Source: Rhea pennata (lineage: Eukaryota; Chordata; Aves; Rheiformes; Rheidae). From it: a stretch of DNA of 64,000 bases. Positions 1-12,299 of the stretch are shown one piece after another. Both the position numbers and the translations under genes were made by a program. The DNA is taken from contig NC_084673.1 of the NCBI RefSeq assembly GCF_028389875.1, forward strand, positions 17,645,501 through 17,709,500. The letters run 5' to 3'. Below the pieces are notes generated by a model. That model was not told the origin of the DNA, did not search any database, and saw nothing but the letters and a program-made list of their open reading frames with translations. Each line of letters begins with the position of its first letter. Positions within the stretch are counted from its first letter, which is position 1.

Positions 1-860
1 TGTCCGTGGGGAAGATGGCTGCCAGCGCCCACAGGGGAAGATGGCTGCCAGTGCCCACGGGGAAGATGGCTGCTGGCGCCCGCAGGGGAAGATGGCTGCC
101 AGTGTCCGTGGGGAAGATGGCTGCTGGCGCCCGCAGGGGAAGATGGCTGCCAGCGCCTGCAGGGGAAGACAGCTGCCAGTGCGCACAGGGAAGATGGCTG
201 CCGGCGCCCACAGGGGAAGATGGCTGCCAGTGCGCACAGGGAAGATGGCTGCCAGCGCCCGCAGGGGAAGATGGCTGCCAGCGCCCACAGGGGAAGATGG
301 CTGCCAGCGCCCGCAGGGGAAGATGGCTGCCAGTGTGCACGGGGAAGATGGCTGCCAGCGCCCACAGGGGAAGATGGCTGCCAGCGCCCGCAGGGGAAGA
401 TGGCTGCCGGCGCCTGCAGGGGAAGATGGCTGCCAGTGTCCGTGGGGAAGATGGCTGCTGGCGCCCGCAGGGGAAGATGGCTGCCAGCGCCTGCAGGGGA
501 AGACAGCTGCCAGTGCGCACAGGGAAGATGGCTGCCGGCGCCCACAGGGGAAGATGGCTGCCAGTGCGCACAGGGAAGATGGCTGCCAGCGCCCACAGGG
601 GAAGATGGCTGCCAGTGCGCACAGGGAAGATGGCTGCCAGCGCCCGCAGGGGAAGATGGCTGCCAGCGCCCACAGGGGAAGATGGCTGCCAGCGCCCGCA
701 GGGGAAGATGGCTGCCAGTGTGCACGGGGAAGATGGCTGCCAGCGCCCACAGGGGAAGATGGCTGCCAGCGCCCGCTGGGGAAGATGGCTGCCGGCGCCT
801 GCAGGGGAAGATGGCTGCCAGCGCCCACAGGGGAAGACGGCTGCCAGTGGCACCTCTGCT
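1..860. repeat. GC-rich minisatellite, about 33 units of 25-26 bp
   Basis: This is a head-to-tail array of a unit of the form GAAGATGGCTGCCAGCGCCC followed by RCAGGG. I counted about 33 units. Most are 26 bp; units with GTGCGCACAGG are 25 bp. Variation is concentrated in the second half of the unit (GCGCCCAC, GCGCCCGC, GTGTCCGT, GTGCGCAC, GCGCCTGC). Two copies carry GACAGCTGCC instead of GATGGCTGCC. The order of variants starting near 88 recurs from near 422, so a block of 13 units was duplicated as a whole. The array starts before the window. It decays after about 840 into unique GC-rich sequence. None of the units contains a stop codon in any frame, which explains the long overlapping reading frames here; I do not call a gene. 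Confidence 0.95.
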
Positions 861-1181
861 GCGGGCTGGCTGCCATGGGCCTGTGCCTCGGTGCTGCCTG
901 CCGCTGCTCGTACGCGCCCTCGGAGTATTAACCATCCTCAACACGTGGATGGTGCCTAAAAACCCGAGACGAACCTAGCTGCAGTAACAGTGACATACAC
1001 ATCTCGGCTAGAAGTCAAGTGCGCCGTTAACCAAATACACCACTTCTTAGTGCAATTTGACTCTTGCTGTGGCAAATCCGCTCCTTTGAAGCGGACAAAA
1101 AGACATTTTTGGTATCTCACTTGTGGACGCCCTCAGTGGTGGCAGGAGCGGAGGGCCAGCAGGGACGAGGCGGTTAATTTT

Positions 1182-1200
1182 GGGTTAATTAAATTAACCC
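1182..1200. repeat. 19-bp palindrome of GTTAAT half-sites
   Basis: GGGTTAATT, one central A, then AATTAACCC: a perfect inverted repeat. It is flanked by further GGTTAAT and ATTGGGTTAATGG copies between 1170 and 1220. The half-site GTTAAT is the HNF1 half-site, but the spacing between halves is 3 bp rather than the usual 1, so HNF1 binding is only a guess. Confidence 0.7.
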
Positions 1201-1540
1201 ATTAAATTGGGTTAATGGATTAATTTTTAATTCCCCACTATGACATTAAAATAAACTCAGTCAACTTTGGCAGTAAGTTGCATTCAGAAGGAACTTAAAT
1301 TAAATAACACAATGGTTATGATAGTGAGCAAATTCTGTGCTGAACTGATGCTCCAAGGGAAAATAGAGGATTTAGGGCATGACTGTTGACCTTATCTCTG
1401 CACTGTCCCATTTTTGGAACCATAGGTCCATTTTCCTTGCGTTACCTGCCCGAAGGATCAATAGGATGTCGCAGAAGAATGTCTCTCAGCAGCCAAATCA
1501 GGTGAACATTATGTGTCTGAGCTGCAGTTTGTGTTTGTCT

Positions 1541-1563
1541 AAAAAAAAAAAAAAAAAAAAAAA
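1541..1563 (+). repeat. Poly(A) tract, 23 nt
   Basis: An uninterrupted run of A. No retrotransposed gene body was recognised directly upstream, so it is listed as a simple homopolymer. Confidence 0.9.
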
Positions 1564-3466
1564 GGCATGTGGAAGAAGTGCCAAGATTATTGGAAGGGGA
1601 ATATGAAGAAATGAAACAAAAGAATGGATTAAGCATTAATATGTATATTTGCTTGATAGCTGAAATCATTTATTGGCTATAATGATATGGTTCGCTGGGT
1701 GAACATTAGAGACCTCCTGTGGAAAATTGGGCTCAGGCTGTGATTCTTGAGTACTTGTTGCAAATGGAAAATGCCATAGGCTCACACACGCAAATGCGTG
1801 CTAGGTGCTGGAAATACTGCATGACAGTGCTGTGGGACTACTGAAATCTGTATGAGAGAGAGAAGTTCCTGCTTTACAAGTGTGTATAGAGGAGTATGTG
1901 TGGCATCTTGCATGGAGGAATCTTAAAATATTTCACAAATGTGTATTTTTCAGAATTGTTTTACTTGCAGTGCTTTCATTCTGTAGCTAGTTGTGATACA
2001 GCAGTCTTCATTCATTGGCCTGGATGAAATTTGTATCTCAGTTTTGTCTAAACGGACAAAACATGCACTGGAAGGTGAGGGACACGTGCCCATCATTGGC
2101 TTGGTTGGCTGCTTTAATTCACAAGAGATACCAGCTTTCTATTTGTCCTCTTGCAAAATTAAATCCTTCTCCTGAAGAGTCAGCCTTTAATTGCCTATAG
2201 CATTTAGGTAGTACTTGGACAGGGATGATAAAAGTACTCTGATAAATAGGACTGCAAACACAACCATGCCTCAGCGCTGCTCTCCCTCTGCTGCATCTGT
2301 GCTCCTGAGTCCATCTGCAGTATATAACGGTAGATGGGGACACACTGCCTGTCACGGAGGAAGTGCCGAGGAAGTTAAATATAGTGGGAAAATGCACTAA
2401 CGCTACCATCTCCGGTGGACCAGGAGCTATTACTGGAGAACTAACTTTATTTTTTATAGGTATCGGGAGGTTTCTGTTTCCTTGAAGCTGTGGACAGTAC
2501 AACTAAGTAGTAGGAGGTAATGTTCAGTGAGGGGAAGAGAGACAGAGGAATAGCACAGTTTATACTAAAAAGGAAAATGAACTGGAGAGAAGGAAATAAA
2601 TCTTACCTTTAGGCAATAAAAAGGTGGATGCACATCATGTACTAGTGGATGCCATTTTCTGGAGAAATGGTAGTATCTACTAGCAGATGTTCTGGATTGC
2701 GATACTAAAGGTTCATTACGTTGTTCCTATGCTGCTCTGGGCTTACTTAATTTCATATTTCCTCTACAAAGAAATAATCTTCTGAGTGAGTTTTAGTGCA
2801 TAATTTCCAGTGAATGTAATCTAAAAAAGCTTCAATAAAACAGCTCTTTAGCCTTTGGAGAAAATTGAGGAGTAAGAGGTCAAAAATTAGTGATCTATTT
2901 TCATGCTATTAGACTTCCCCCAATCAAGGCAGCAGTGAATGTACTGTATTAACAGAGCACCAGCTGTGTAGAACAAATGGATTGTGATTTTTTTTATAGT
3001 AATTTTTTTATAGTAGTGCTATAAGTACTTTGTCCCTACATACCTTTGCTACTGGAAGACAAAAATGATGTTTAAACCCACATAAAGAAAGTGCATAATC
3101 TTATCTCTGTAAGAATTATTTTCACTTTTTTGTGACTAAACGGGAGCATGGGGACGTTTTTTTAAGCATCCACCTTTTGTTCTTAAAGTAGATGGTTCTG
3201 TTACAGACCCTTAAATGGAAGGGGCTTATGCCTGTGCTTATGCTATTATCACCGTGACCTTGGTCAGGCTTGGGGCATTCGCACATCCGAATAAAAATAA
3301 GCCATGATTTCTTTCCTTCAAGGGGACACAACTGATAAGAAAGGAATAAGCTAAAAATGTGATGCTCCAAGAAGCTGTCTGACCTCAAAGCCCTGGAAGT
3401 TAAGAAGGGTGTTTCTATTGAATTGTATTCCGGATGAGGCCCAGAGAAAAGCGGGTATCTTGTTAG

Positions 3467-3532
3467 TTTTCTTTCTTTTTCCTTCTTTCTTTCTTTTCTT
3501 TTCTTTTCTTTTTTCTTTTCTTTTTTTTTTTT
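3467..3532 (+). repeat. Pyrimidine-rich CTTT/TTCTT tract
   Basis: About 65 bases of almost pure T with regularly spaced C (CTTT, TTCTT and TTTTC units), ending in TTAG. It is a homopyrimidine simple repeat in intergenic DNA. Confidence 0.9.
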
Positions 3533-6500
3533 AGTGCCTATAGCCTTTTTTCTATTAAGTGAAAAAATACTAGGTAATATCTAGATTTCTCTCATTTTTG
3601 TTACTTTTATTTATTTCCTTTTCCTTTTCTCCCTCATTCAGTTATTTTCTAGATTAAGTATATACATGCTATTACAGAGAAAATAACTTAGGTTTTCATC
3701 TCTGTCATTTTTGTAAAAACTAAGGGAATTTTGTAAAGCTTATGAAAGAAAATAAAATTATGATTTCCTAAAATCAGTCAGAATTATTCTAGTGTTTATT
3801 AGAAATTATGGTTGAAGGCATTGCAGGAAGAATAGTACAGTAAGAATTTTAACAAAACAGAAGGGCAATTTTTACGAAAGGTTTATGTAGAAGCTAGTTA
3901 AATGAAAATTAAAATTGGAATTGTATTTTGCTTCAAAATTTGCTCTAAAGTATTTTTGGGGGGAATCTCTCTCCCACCTCACATTCGATGGAAAATTCAC
4001 TGGGGTAGAAATAATTATCAGGCAGGAGGTTTTAGCAGTCAGACACGAACAGGAAATTGAAGCCAAACATCTACATTTAGCAGCAAAGGATGGACGTGTA
4101 GCATTCAGGTGCAACGTGCTGTCTGCTGCGGTCTGTGTGGACAGTCTGTCACTTTGTTGTGAGCCTCGGCGTGCGGCTGATGCTCCATTCGGGGGTTGAG
4201 CCCCAGGGCTGCTGCGTACAGATGGTTGCTGGAGCATGCAACTGTGGTCTCCTTTTTGGGCTGAGTGCTGTAATGTGGCACCTCAAAATGTTCCTAAATT
4301 GATGCCTCCATACACAGGGCCCTAATGTGCATTTTGGCCAGTCCTGAGCAGGCTTATGAATAGTTCATAGTAAAAGCTTCTATGGAGAATATAAAAAGCA
4401 ATTACAACTTAAAGGCTCAATATTTACATTTTTTTTAACTACAGATTGGAAAGCCTGAGTGCAAATTGTCCAGACATGGCTAACATCCTTGCTATGAGGA
4501 GATCTGTGATAAGCATGGGGCAAAGCATGTATCGTGGTGATCCCGTGTCTCATTTTTTCATTTGCATTTTCCTTGCTCAGTTAGATGTTAGAGAATTCAG
4601 TTATATTTTAGAGGGCAGTTCCCTCAGAAGAAGGAGTGATTGATCTCTGTGGAGTATCAGACCTCAGGGAGCAAGGGGTCAGCCTGAACCTAATCCAGGA
4701 GAAGAGCTTGGGATGAGGCTGTCATTTAAACACTGCCAGATGGTCCTGGGAGACTGCCCATGTGGGAAACGCGATGACTCCATACAAATGAAACTAGATT
4801 CAAGTGTGAGGTATTTGATAGCTTATTTTTAGGGGCCAGTCAGCCTTGTTGGGGCCCTTCACCTTGGTAGGAACTTGGGACTGATCTCACTGAAACCTGC
4901 TAGCAACCTTTCAGGGGTATGTTACGGCAAGTCAAGTAGCAAATTTAATCCCTGAGTTAAATATTCCCTTTGATGTCTTTGAGGAGCTGATCTTCTTCCT
5001 GCTTTCACACCTGGGCATTGTCAGGTTAACTTGAGTGTGACCCCATGGGCCAGGAGATCCATAGAAAGGGTGGCAAAAGCTTTCTTTTCAGCCTTGCAGA
5101 CTTGGAGTTTTGATTTCTGAGGCATTTTTATTAATCTTAAAATAGAATAGCATGAATCATAGTAGTGCAGTCTTCCTCATCTTGTCCTGATTGCTTGCCT
5201 TGACCCTGACATGAAGGGTGAAGCTGTGCTTGGGACACAGCTTCCCAATGAACAGGGCTGCCAAAGAACACCAACCAAGAGGGAAACGTTTCTCTCCAAG
5301 TGCATACATATGAATATTGGCTCTCAAAGGATACCCATCTGCTACTGATTGAAATCAGTGACCTGGAGGTACGTGGAGCCTCTGTACAACCTGCAGTCTT
5401 CATCTGCTTAACTTCTAACCTTTGAAAAAAAAACATATGTGCCACGGGGAACTGCCTTAAGTGCACAGAGCTGTGACAATGATATGAGGAATAAGAGCCT
5501 GTCTTGGCATGTAAATATTGCTGTCTTGGCCAGCTCAATTTCATTTGCTCTTTTCTCTCGCTATATTTGATTTACCTGCAATCAACAGTGAAATGAAAAG
5601 GACATGTAGGTTTAGTCCACCCACAGACTTTCACTGTGTTGCCTGGAGCTGCCAGATATGCAGGGCTCTGCTAATCCGTGCTCTTGCTCGGTGCAATGTG
5701 GGAAGGGTTTAGCCAGAAATCAAACACTTGATAGTCCTTGCCTGAAGATTGCTGCTCTCCAAAAACACATGCTTCCTGTTTTCTGATAAGAGAAGTTTCA
5801 CCAGCTCTTGTTCTCTCTACAAGCAGGATGGTTCCACTATTGATTTCAGTCAGAACAGGATGAGATCTACTTGTCATTTTACTATTAATGTAGCTTATGA
5901 TATGACAGTACAGCCTGGCATTGTCAAGTCCAATATGAAGTTTTCTTTCTTGGGCTGAAGTGAAGTAACTCTATTGCAGTCTTTCATTAGTGTGAAAAGG
6001 AAAAGTGTAACCAAGGCATTTTGCAGGAACTGTCAGGAAAAAACCTAATACATATGAATATTTTAAAATATGTAAGCACTATGTATATAGGTGAGTATAC
6101 ACACACATCTTCAGTTCCATTTATTTAATTGATTGTTCTTTTCTTTTTTAAGACAGAAATGTAATTTCTCTTGTTGCTGTAGTCTGTGATAAAGGCCAGA
6201 AGAGCAAACAGTGCCCAATATACTCAGGTAAAAAGTTCAAAGAGCAGATTGCGTCTGTTTGCTGTCATGCTTGTGATATAAGCATACAGAGAAATCTACT
6301 ACCAATATGCTTTCTATACAAAAATACTAGGAGAAGGTGTATGTGTGTATGTGTATTTCTCTGCACTGAGACCAATGTAACATCACAAGAATAGATTCTG
6401 AATGATTTATGAAATGAAAAATCTCTTCTTAGTACCAAGAGGGAATAAATGGAGGGCTGTACTCAACTATTTGCTCTAACATCTAGTTTAAACATGGTCA

Positions 6501-7099
6501 AAAAACCTAAAACATTAAACCTAAAAACTTAAGAAAAAAAATATCCAACTGTTTTCCCTATGTGCTGTAACAAATAAATTGTGACTGGAATTTCAAAATA
6601 TCAGAAACACAGGTTGGAAACAGGCACGTGCATACAGTTGCTTTTTCATTTTGCCATGAGCAATGTTTGCTTCCAGGTGAAGCAGTTTAAGAATGAACAG
6701 AAATTGGTAGAACTATATAGTGTGATGAGTTGAGTACAATCACAAAGTAAATCTGGATTAGACAATAAACATTGGAAACAAATGCTAAATACTGAATTCT
6801 GTATTTATGAAATTTTGGCATAGTGTCATTTCTCTCTACCTACAGATGGTGAGTTGTGTACTAGAAAGGAGAGATTTTGTTATAGATTAGAGGTTTGTAG
6901 CCGCAAAGCAGTTTAATGTGTGCTTCCAGTGCAGTGGAGACCCCTAAAACCTTGTGTGTCATCAGCATGACAAGTAGTGAGTGGTTGGGCACTGCTGAAA
7001 GATGCTGGGCAAAATAAAAATACACAGACAGGAAGGGCTGGAGGAAACACTTTACCATGTGAATCTTAAGGCTTCAGCAAAGGCTATTAGAAAAAAACA

Positions 7100-7525
7100 A
7101 CCAAAAAAGAAAAAAAATTGAGAGGTGATCTGACTCCAGAGAGTAAACAAACGGGGGAAAATAATGGGTACCAAAGGGTTTTTAACATAACTTTGAAAAG
7201 TATAATCAGAGCCAGTGGATGGAATCTAGAGCCATATGAATTCAAATTGCAAACATGACCTACATTTTTAATAGTGAGTGCGATTAACCATTGGAACAAA
7301 GTACCCGCCAAGTAGTGGATGCTGTCCTCTTGATGGCTTCAAATCAGGACTAGATGCCTTTCTGGGACATAAGCTTTAGTCAAAAATAGTTATGCTTTAG
7401 TCAAACACATGTTACAGGCCAGTACAGAGGTAATTGGGGAAATGTAATGGTCTGTGATATCCAGCAGGTCAGGCCAGATGGTATAATGATCCCTTCTGGC
7501 CTCAGACTCAATGAATGATGAATAC
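7100..7525 (+). mobile_element. Degraded CR1-type LINE, 3' end
   Basis: This plus-oriented fragment matches, from memory, the 3' end of old sauropsid CR1 elements. It has GAGAGGTGATCTGACTC, a stretch resembling 'ATTAACCATTGGAACAAAGT', 'TTCAAATCAGGACTAGATGC', 'GGTCAGGCCAGATGGTATAA' and 'TGATCCCTTCTGGCCTCAGA', and ends in AATGAATGATGAAT, the usual CR1 terminus. It is truncated and full of stops, so it encodes nothing. This version is familiar from turtles and crocodilians as well as from old copies in birds. Confidence 0.8.
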
Positions 7526-8519
7526 AAATGCTATCATCTGGATGTGCATTTGAAATAATTGCAGGCAGAAATTAGACACACAACTGCATATGGTTCAGAA
7601 CTGATACACTTTCCTCCTGTCCAGAGCGAGGACCCTTATTTATGCCAGATTACACAGTGCTGTTGTAATTCAGATAATTTCCCATTAGGAACTAGGATTC
7701 AGGACATTAGCAGATCGATTTTAACTAGTGTATATATGTGTGTATGTGTGAAAATCTAGTTTTTTAAACTTCCAGACTTGCTCACACATGAATATATCCA
7801 GGAAAAGTTCCAGTGTGGACATCTACTCGACCCTGAGACTGTCTTTATACAATTGAGCTCTGTCTGCTTTGAAGCTGATTAAGTTAAATAATAGATACAC
7901 TGAGGTCCTAATTCTCAAAACACTTGGGTGCCTCATGCCCATGACGAACAGTGCATTGACAATTTTTACAGGAAAGGGTTGTTGAAAGGGTAATAGCAGA
8001 AAATGAAAAGGTGCAAGCTGCTATGACTAGGTTTGCTGATGGTGGCATTATCGCAAATGGCATCTCTGCTTAGGTAATGCACATGCACCTGCAAAGCAGT
8101 CAGCTCTTGCAATGCTTCTGGAGAAAGAAAAAGTGCAAAATATTAACCGGTAAAAGAAACCGCATTAAGACACAGATAACTTTTAATATGATTTTTATTG
8201 TGTTACGTAGCTTTCAATTTTAGTGTTATCTCTCTCACAAAACATTCAAAACAACTGCACAGGTAACTAGGGAGGCCACACGGAGGAAATAATATTGTTA
8301 AAGTTCAATGAAATGTCATCATTTATGGTATGTGTGTATTTACCTGTGCTCAGAAGACAAATGTTGATGAGTAAAAAAGCATGGTTTCATTGATAAAGGT
8401 CATAACCTTTCCATATTCTTAGTTGTTCTCCAGAATTATATCCATCAAGGGCTTAAAACACCCACTTTCCAGATGATGAGAATGATTATTTTTTTAAAGC
8501 TCTGGGCACTGGACAGAAA

Positions 8520-8690
8520 TCCTCAGTATCACAGAATCACCAGTCTTCAAGCAGGGGCACCTAGAGCAGGCTGCTGAGAAGGGTCTTGGCTCTGTCTTCT
8601 TTATACCCTCCCTTCAGATATTTATACACATTGATAAGATCACCCCCCCCAGCCTGCTCACTCTGTGCTGATCCTCAGAACCTTACAGAT
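8520..8690 (-). mobile_element. CR1 LINE fragment, antisense
   Basis: Read on the plus strand the segment contains CCCTCCCTTCAGATATTTAT and CATTGATAAGATCACCCC followed by AGCCTGCTC. This is the reverse complement of the CR1 sense text around 'GGTGACCTTATCAATGTGTA' and 'CTGAAGGGAGGG'. The upstream part (ATCACAGAATCACCAGTC, CACCTAGAGCAGGCTGC) is compatible with the same element. It is short and diverged. Confidence 0.7.
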
Positions 8691-9600
8691 AATAAGGTAT
8701 TTGCTAATTGCAACCTGCTGTCTTCAATCTCTTTCGTTTGAGCTCAGAAATCAAAGTCAACGTAATAATGATGCCACATGTCCTGTATAGAGTAACCAGT
8801 GTTTTACCAGATCTCAATATTACTTTCTTGTGTGGACAGCAAGTCCACATAAATATCTATCTTCAGATACTATTCCATACAGTTGTTACGGATATTTTGT
8901 TAGATTACACTAAAAATGAAAGTGATATGAAATAATGAAAATCATTTAGTTAGTTGTGTTTTAATGTGGCTTTTTGCCAGTTAATTCTTTTTTTTTCAGA
9001 ATCATTGCAATAGCTAGTGATTTTGAAGCTGCTTTTTCAGTGCCTCTATAGAGATGGCATTTAAGATAATACCACTGCATCAGCAAAATGACCAATTCAG
9101 GTATTTTAGTTTTATCTTGCTTTATAGCCCTTTATACAAGGCCTTCCTATAACAGTTCTGCAGTGGCATTAATTTCATAAAGGTCCTGAAGGTCATTCTT
9201 ATTTTCAGTTAAATAACAATATTTGAGAATTTTAATGATGCTCTTGCATTAGTGTTGTAATATCTAGAATTGTTATAAAATCCAACAATGTATGAAAATG
9301 CCATCATTAGGGATGAATGAAGCAGTTCAGTTGAAAATGAAAATCAGCTCAAATCATTGCAGGTGTTCAAAAAACTTAAGGTAATTTCTTTTTTCTTTTT
9401 GTCTCCTCTACCTCCACTTCTCAGGCACATTACAAGTTCCTGTGTCTGGAATATCATCATAAATGATTTTTATAGACAAAGAATGTGCTTAGAACTTATT
9501 ATCTAAACTTAAGTGCAACATTTGGTATAGTGCCAAATGGGAAATTATTAGCTAAAATGCAAGATTAGTACAAAAATTGAAAAGCGGGTAAGAAAGTGAG
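8691..9600. other. Intergenic AT-rich DNA, nothing recognised
   Basis: Unique AT-rich sequence between two CR1 fragments. No open frame resembles a known protein, and no RNA gene or regulatory signature was seen. Confidence 0.5.
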
Positions 9601-10515
9601 CAGTAGGAGAAGATAAGCATTGAAGGGGAGGTAGAGTTTCTCCAGCATCATTCTGGGGCCTGATATTGCTTAGTATTTTTTTATTAATGACAGCGGCATA
9701 AAAAATTGGTATACATTAATGGAATTTACCAATAGCATAAAGAAAGGAGATACTGTCAATGGAGAGGCAAATAAAATTATCATTATGAAAAAGTGGGTGA
9801 CCTTGAGCACCAGAATAAGATGAATTGGCTGAAATTCATTAAGATTTGAGTGCAAGTTCCCCTTGGGCTTGTTAACCAGGATTCTACTATACTCTGAATG
9901 CTTATAGTTAAAAAATGACTAAGCAGGGGACACAAAACATACAAAGTAAGGCATTTTCACCAGAGTAACGAAGTACCGGTAGTGGTGTATGAGGCACTTG
10001 GCGGAATTTAGCCAGGATATTGCACGCTATTAACAGATTATTTGTTTCACTTTTGAGTAGGTACAGAGAAAGACTATTAGATTGACCATGAGAATGGAGA
10101 GCCCTAACTATGAGAGGAGTTTGGGAAAATGAAGGCTGAGAGAAGGCTTTCTAAACAACTCATGGGCTTAAGCTCCAGGAACAGAAAACATCTACTTAAA
10201 CTAAAGGACAACACTGGCATGAGAACAAATGAGTATAAACTGGCCCTGAATAAATTTAGACTGGAAATGGGAAGCATGTTTCCAAACAACAGAATAGTGA
10301 TGCTCTGCAATTGCTTTTCAGTGAGAACAGTGGGAACAACAACAATGACAACGACACAACAACAACAACAAACCCAGAGCTACTTTTAAGACAGAGTATA
10401 ATGAGTTGCTGGAAGGGATTGCATGATGTGTTTGGCTAAGACAGCAGGGAATTAGACTTGATGACCCAAGAGGTCTATGCAGACCTATCTTTCTAAACCT
10501 GTTTTTCATGGCCAA
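9601..10515 (+). mobile_element. Degraded CR1 LINE, end of ORF2 and 3' UTR
   Basis: Plus-oriented and older than the other two pieces. 'GGTACAGAGAAAGACTATTA', 'ATGAGAGGAGTTTGGGAAAA' and 'GAACAAATGAGTATAAACTG' followed by GCCCTGAATAAATTTAGACTGG correspond to the well-known CR1 segment in which a tandem of short conserved phrases follows the reverse transcriptase region. 'TTGATGACCCAAGAGGTC' near 10,460 corresponds to the 3' tail. The 5' boundary near 9,600 is approximate. A CAACAA microsatellite at about 10,335-10,372 interrupts it. Stops and indels show it is dead. Confidence 0.75.
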
Positions 10516-12299
10516 GTATTTCAGAGCACTTTAAAGTACTTCCTTTCCTTCATGTATTTTTTAGATAAAATTTTCATACTATACTGTAGGGATCTCTAAC
10601 TTGACTGATTTAGCCGAGGTCAAAGCTGTGGCAGGCATGAATATGCTGAATGCTCTCCAAAGCAAGCAAGAGAAGGGGCCATCCAGCATCCTACAGTGCC
10701 AGCCTTGGGGTGCTTAAAGAAGTCAAGGAAGGCAATGGAGGCTAAGTCCTGCCAAGAGCAGCACCACTCCGATGCTTGATTTTCAGTTGCTTCTCTTACT
10801 CTCCAGAGCTTTCTGCTGTATTTTGCACTTTGCATTCTCAGTCTGAGTACAGTGCAGAATAGCAACAGCAGTGCCACAGTATCTCTCTTAGCCCAGGCAG
10901 CACCAATATCATTGGTTTTGAAGAAGTTTGTGCTGTGCTCTATGCTTTGATACTTACCTAGTGTCATCTGCCACATAGCTCAACATTTCAGTTGCTTCTT
11001 AAAAGCGGCATATCTTCTAATCAGCATGGCATTAAGGGAAGCGTTGGCTTCGGGGCCTGTTGGTGGGAATTTGTGGTTTCTCTACCTACCATAAGCAAAG
11101 TTCAATGTTTACAGCCTTTTCTTACAGCCTTTTCTTTTTCAGTAATAGATGCTGCTTCATCAAACTTTTGGAACTATGAAGATCGGTCAGGTAATTCTGT
11201 GTGTGAATCCACAATTAAGAGAGCTTCTCATAGCTGAAAGTTTTATAATTTTCTACAAATGCCTTGGTTGAAATCAATGAGTGGGAAAATAACATCTGCG
11301 ACATTGGATGATTCTGGTTGCTTTCCTTTCCAGATAACAACACACATACTTCTGAAATCAACAACTAGTATTGAAAATAGGCTGAGAAATTGGAAAATTA
11401 GATGACACCCTCCAGAGTACAGGTAGTGTGAAAAAAAGAGAAAAAAAAATGCAGCAGCTTTATGAGGGAATGGTGCTTTGCTTATACCTTGTCACCATCT
11501 GCATTCATCCCATTTGCAATAGGCAGTAGCTGTACTTTGTTGTGCAAATCCTTTAGCAACTCATTTTAAAAAACAAACAGGAAAGCTGAGTCCCCAGGTT
11601 CACCTGAATGAGGTAATGAAGATCTATGTAACAAGCCTGAACAGCCGTACACAGCGGTTGAAGTTTTCAGTCCCTCTTCAAGCTGAGATTTTCCTCAGCT
11701 TTTTTCTCAGCCCCTGTGGGCCCAAGCAGGGAGGCAGCTCCTAGCCTGAGTGTCACGGCAGGGGGATGAGCTCCTGGTGCCTCTGGGAAAGCTATACCCT
11801 TGCCATTAGTGACCAGTGTGCGCTGCTACACCCGGTGACATTCTGGACAACAAATGCCCACCCCTCAGAATGAAAAATTAAATGGAGCCTGAAAAAATAT
11901 TTGCAAGGAAAAGCTATTTTAAAGGTCAGATTTGAAAGATACACACTCTAAAAGGATCAAGAGAAAATATTTTGACTGATGGAAACCTTAAAAACCTCTT
12001 ATTTTTGGTTTGATTTTATTTTCTTGTTTTTCACTCTTTGTTCCTGAGATTTCTCTTGCAATAGACCTATTTTTTTTTTAACCATACTTAACTTCAACCA
12101 GGACACAGCATTCTGGGAACAACTGGGTAAGATGATTTTATTTTGCCCTACCCTGCTAACAAACTCAATTTGAAGTGACGATTAATCAGTCATAACACAA
12201 CCTACACTTAATGCTGTATTTTAGCGAGTTCTACCGTTTTTACACCCAGTTCGCAGAGTATCAAGTAAATACATAAGACGTGAAAACTGGGCTTGCCAG
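10516..12299. other. Intergenic DNA, no gene recognised
   Basis: Unique sequence of moderate AT content. Short reading frames on both strands (for example minus strand 10620-10976) show no signal peptide, domain or splice context, and I do not support any of them as genes. Confidence 0.5.

Larger units (their letters stand above)
861..7099. other. Intergenic DNA, no gene recognised
   Basis: No exon of a recognisable protein was found on either strand; the open frames are short and lack family features. Contents noted are an AT-rich palindromic block near 1182-1230, an A tract at 1541-1563, a pyrimidine tract at 3467-3532, and otherwise AT-rich unique sequence. By synteny with mammals the next gene to the left of SH2D1A would be STAG2, but I see no part of it here. 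Confidence 0.6.

Noticed and set aside
6-978. Three overlapping plus-strand frames of 252-317 codons
   Set aside because: They are three readings of one 25-26-bp tandem repeat that lacks stops in every frame. There is no splice context, no non-repeat domain, and the frames share the same DNA.
1182-1200. HNF1 binding site
   Set aside because: The half-sites are right but the spacing is 3 bp instead of 1 bp, so only the palindrome itself is reported.
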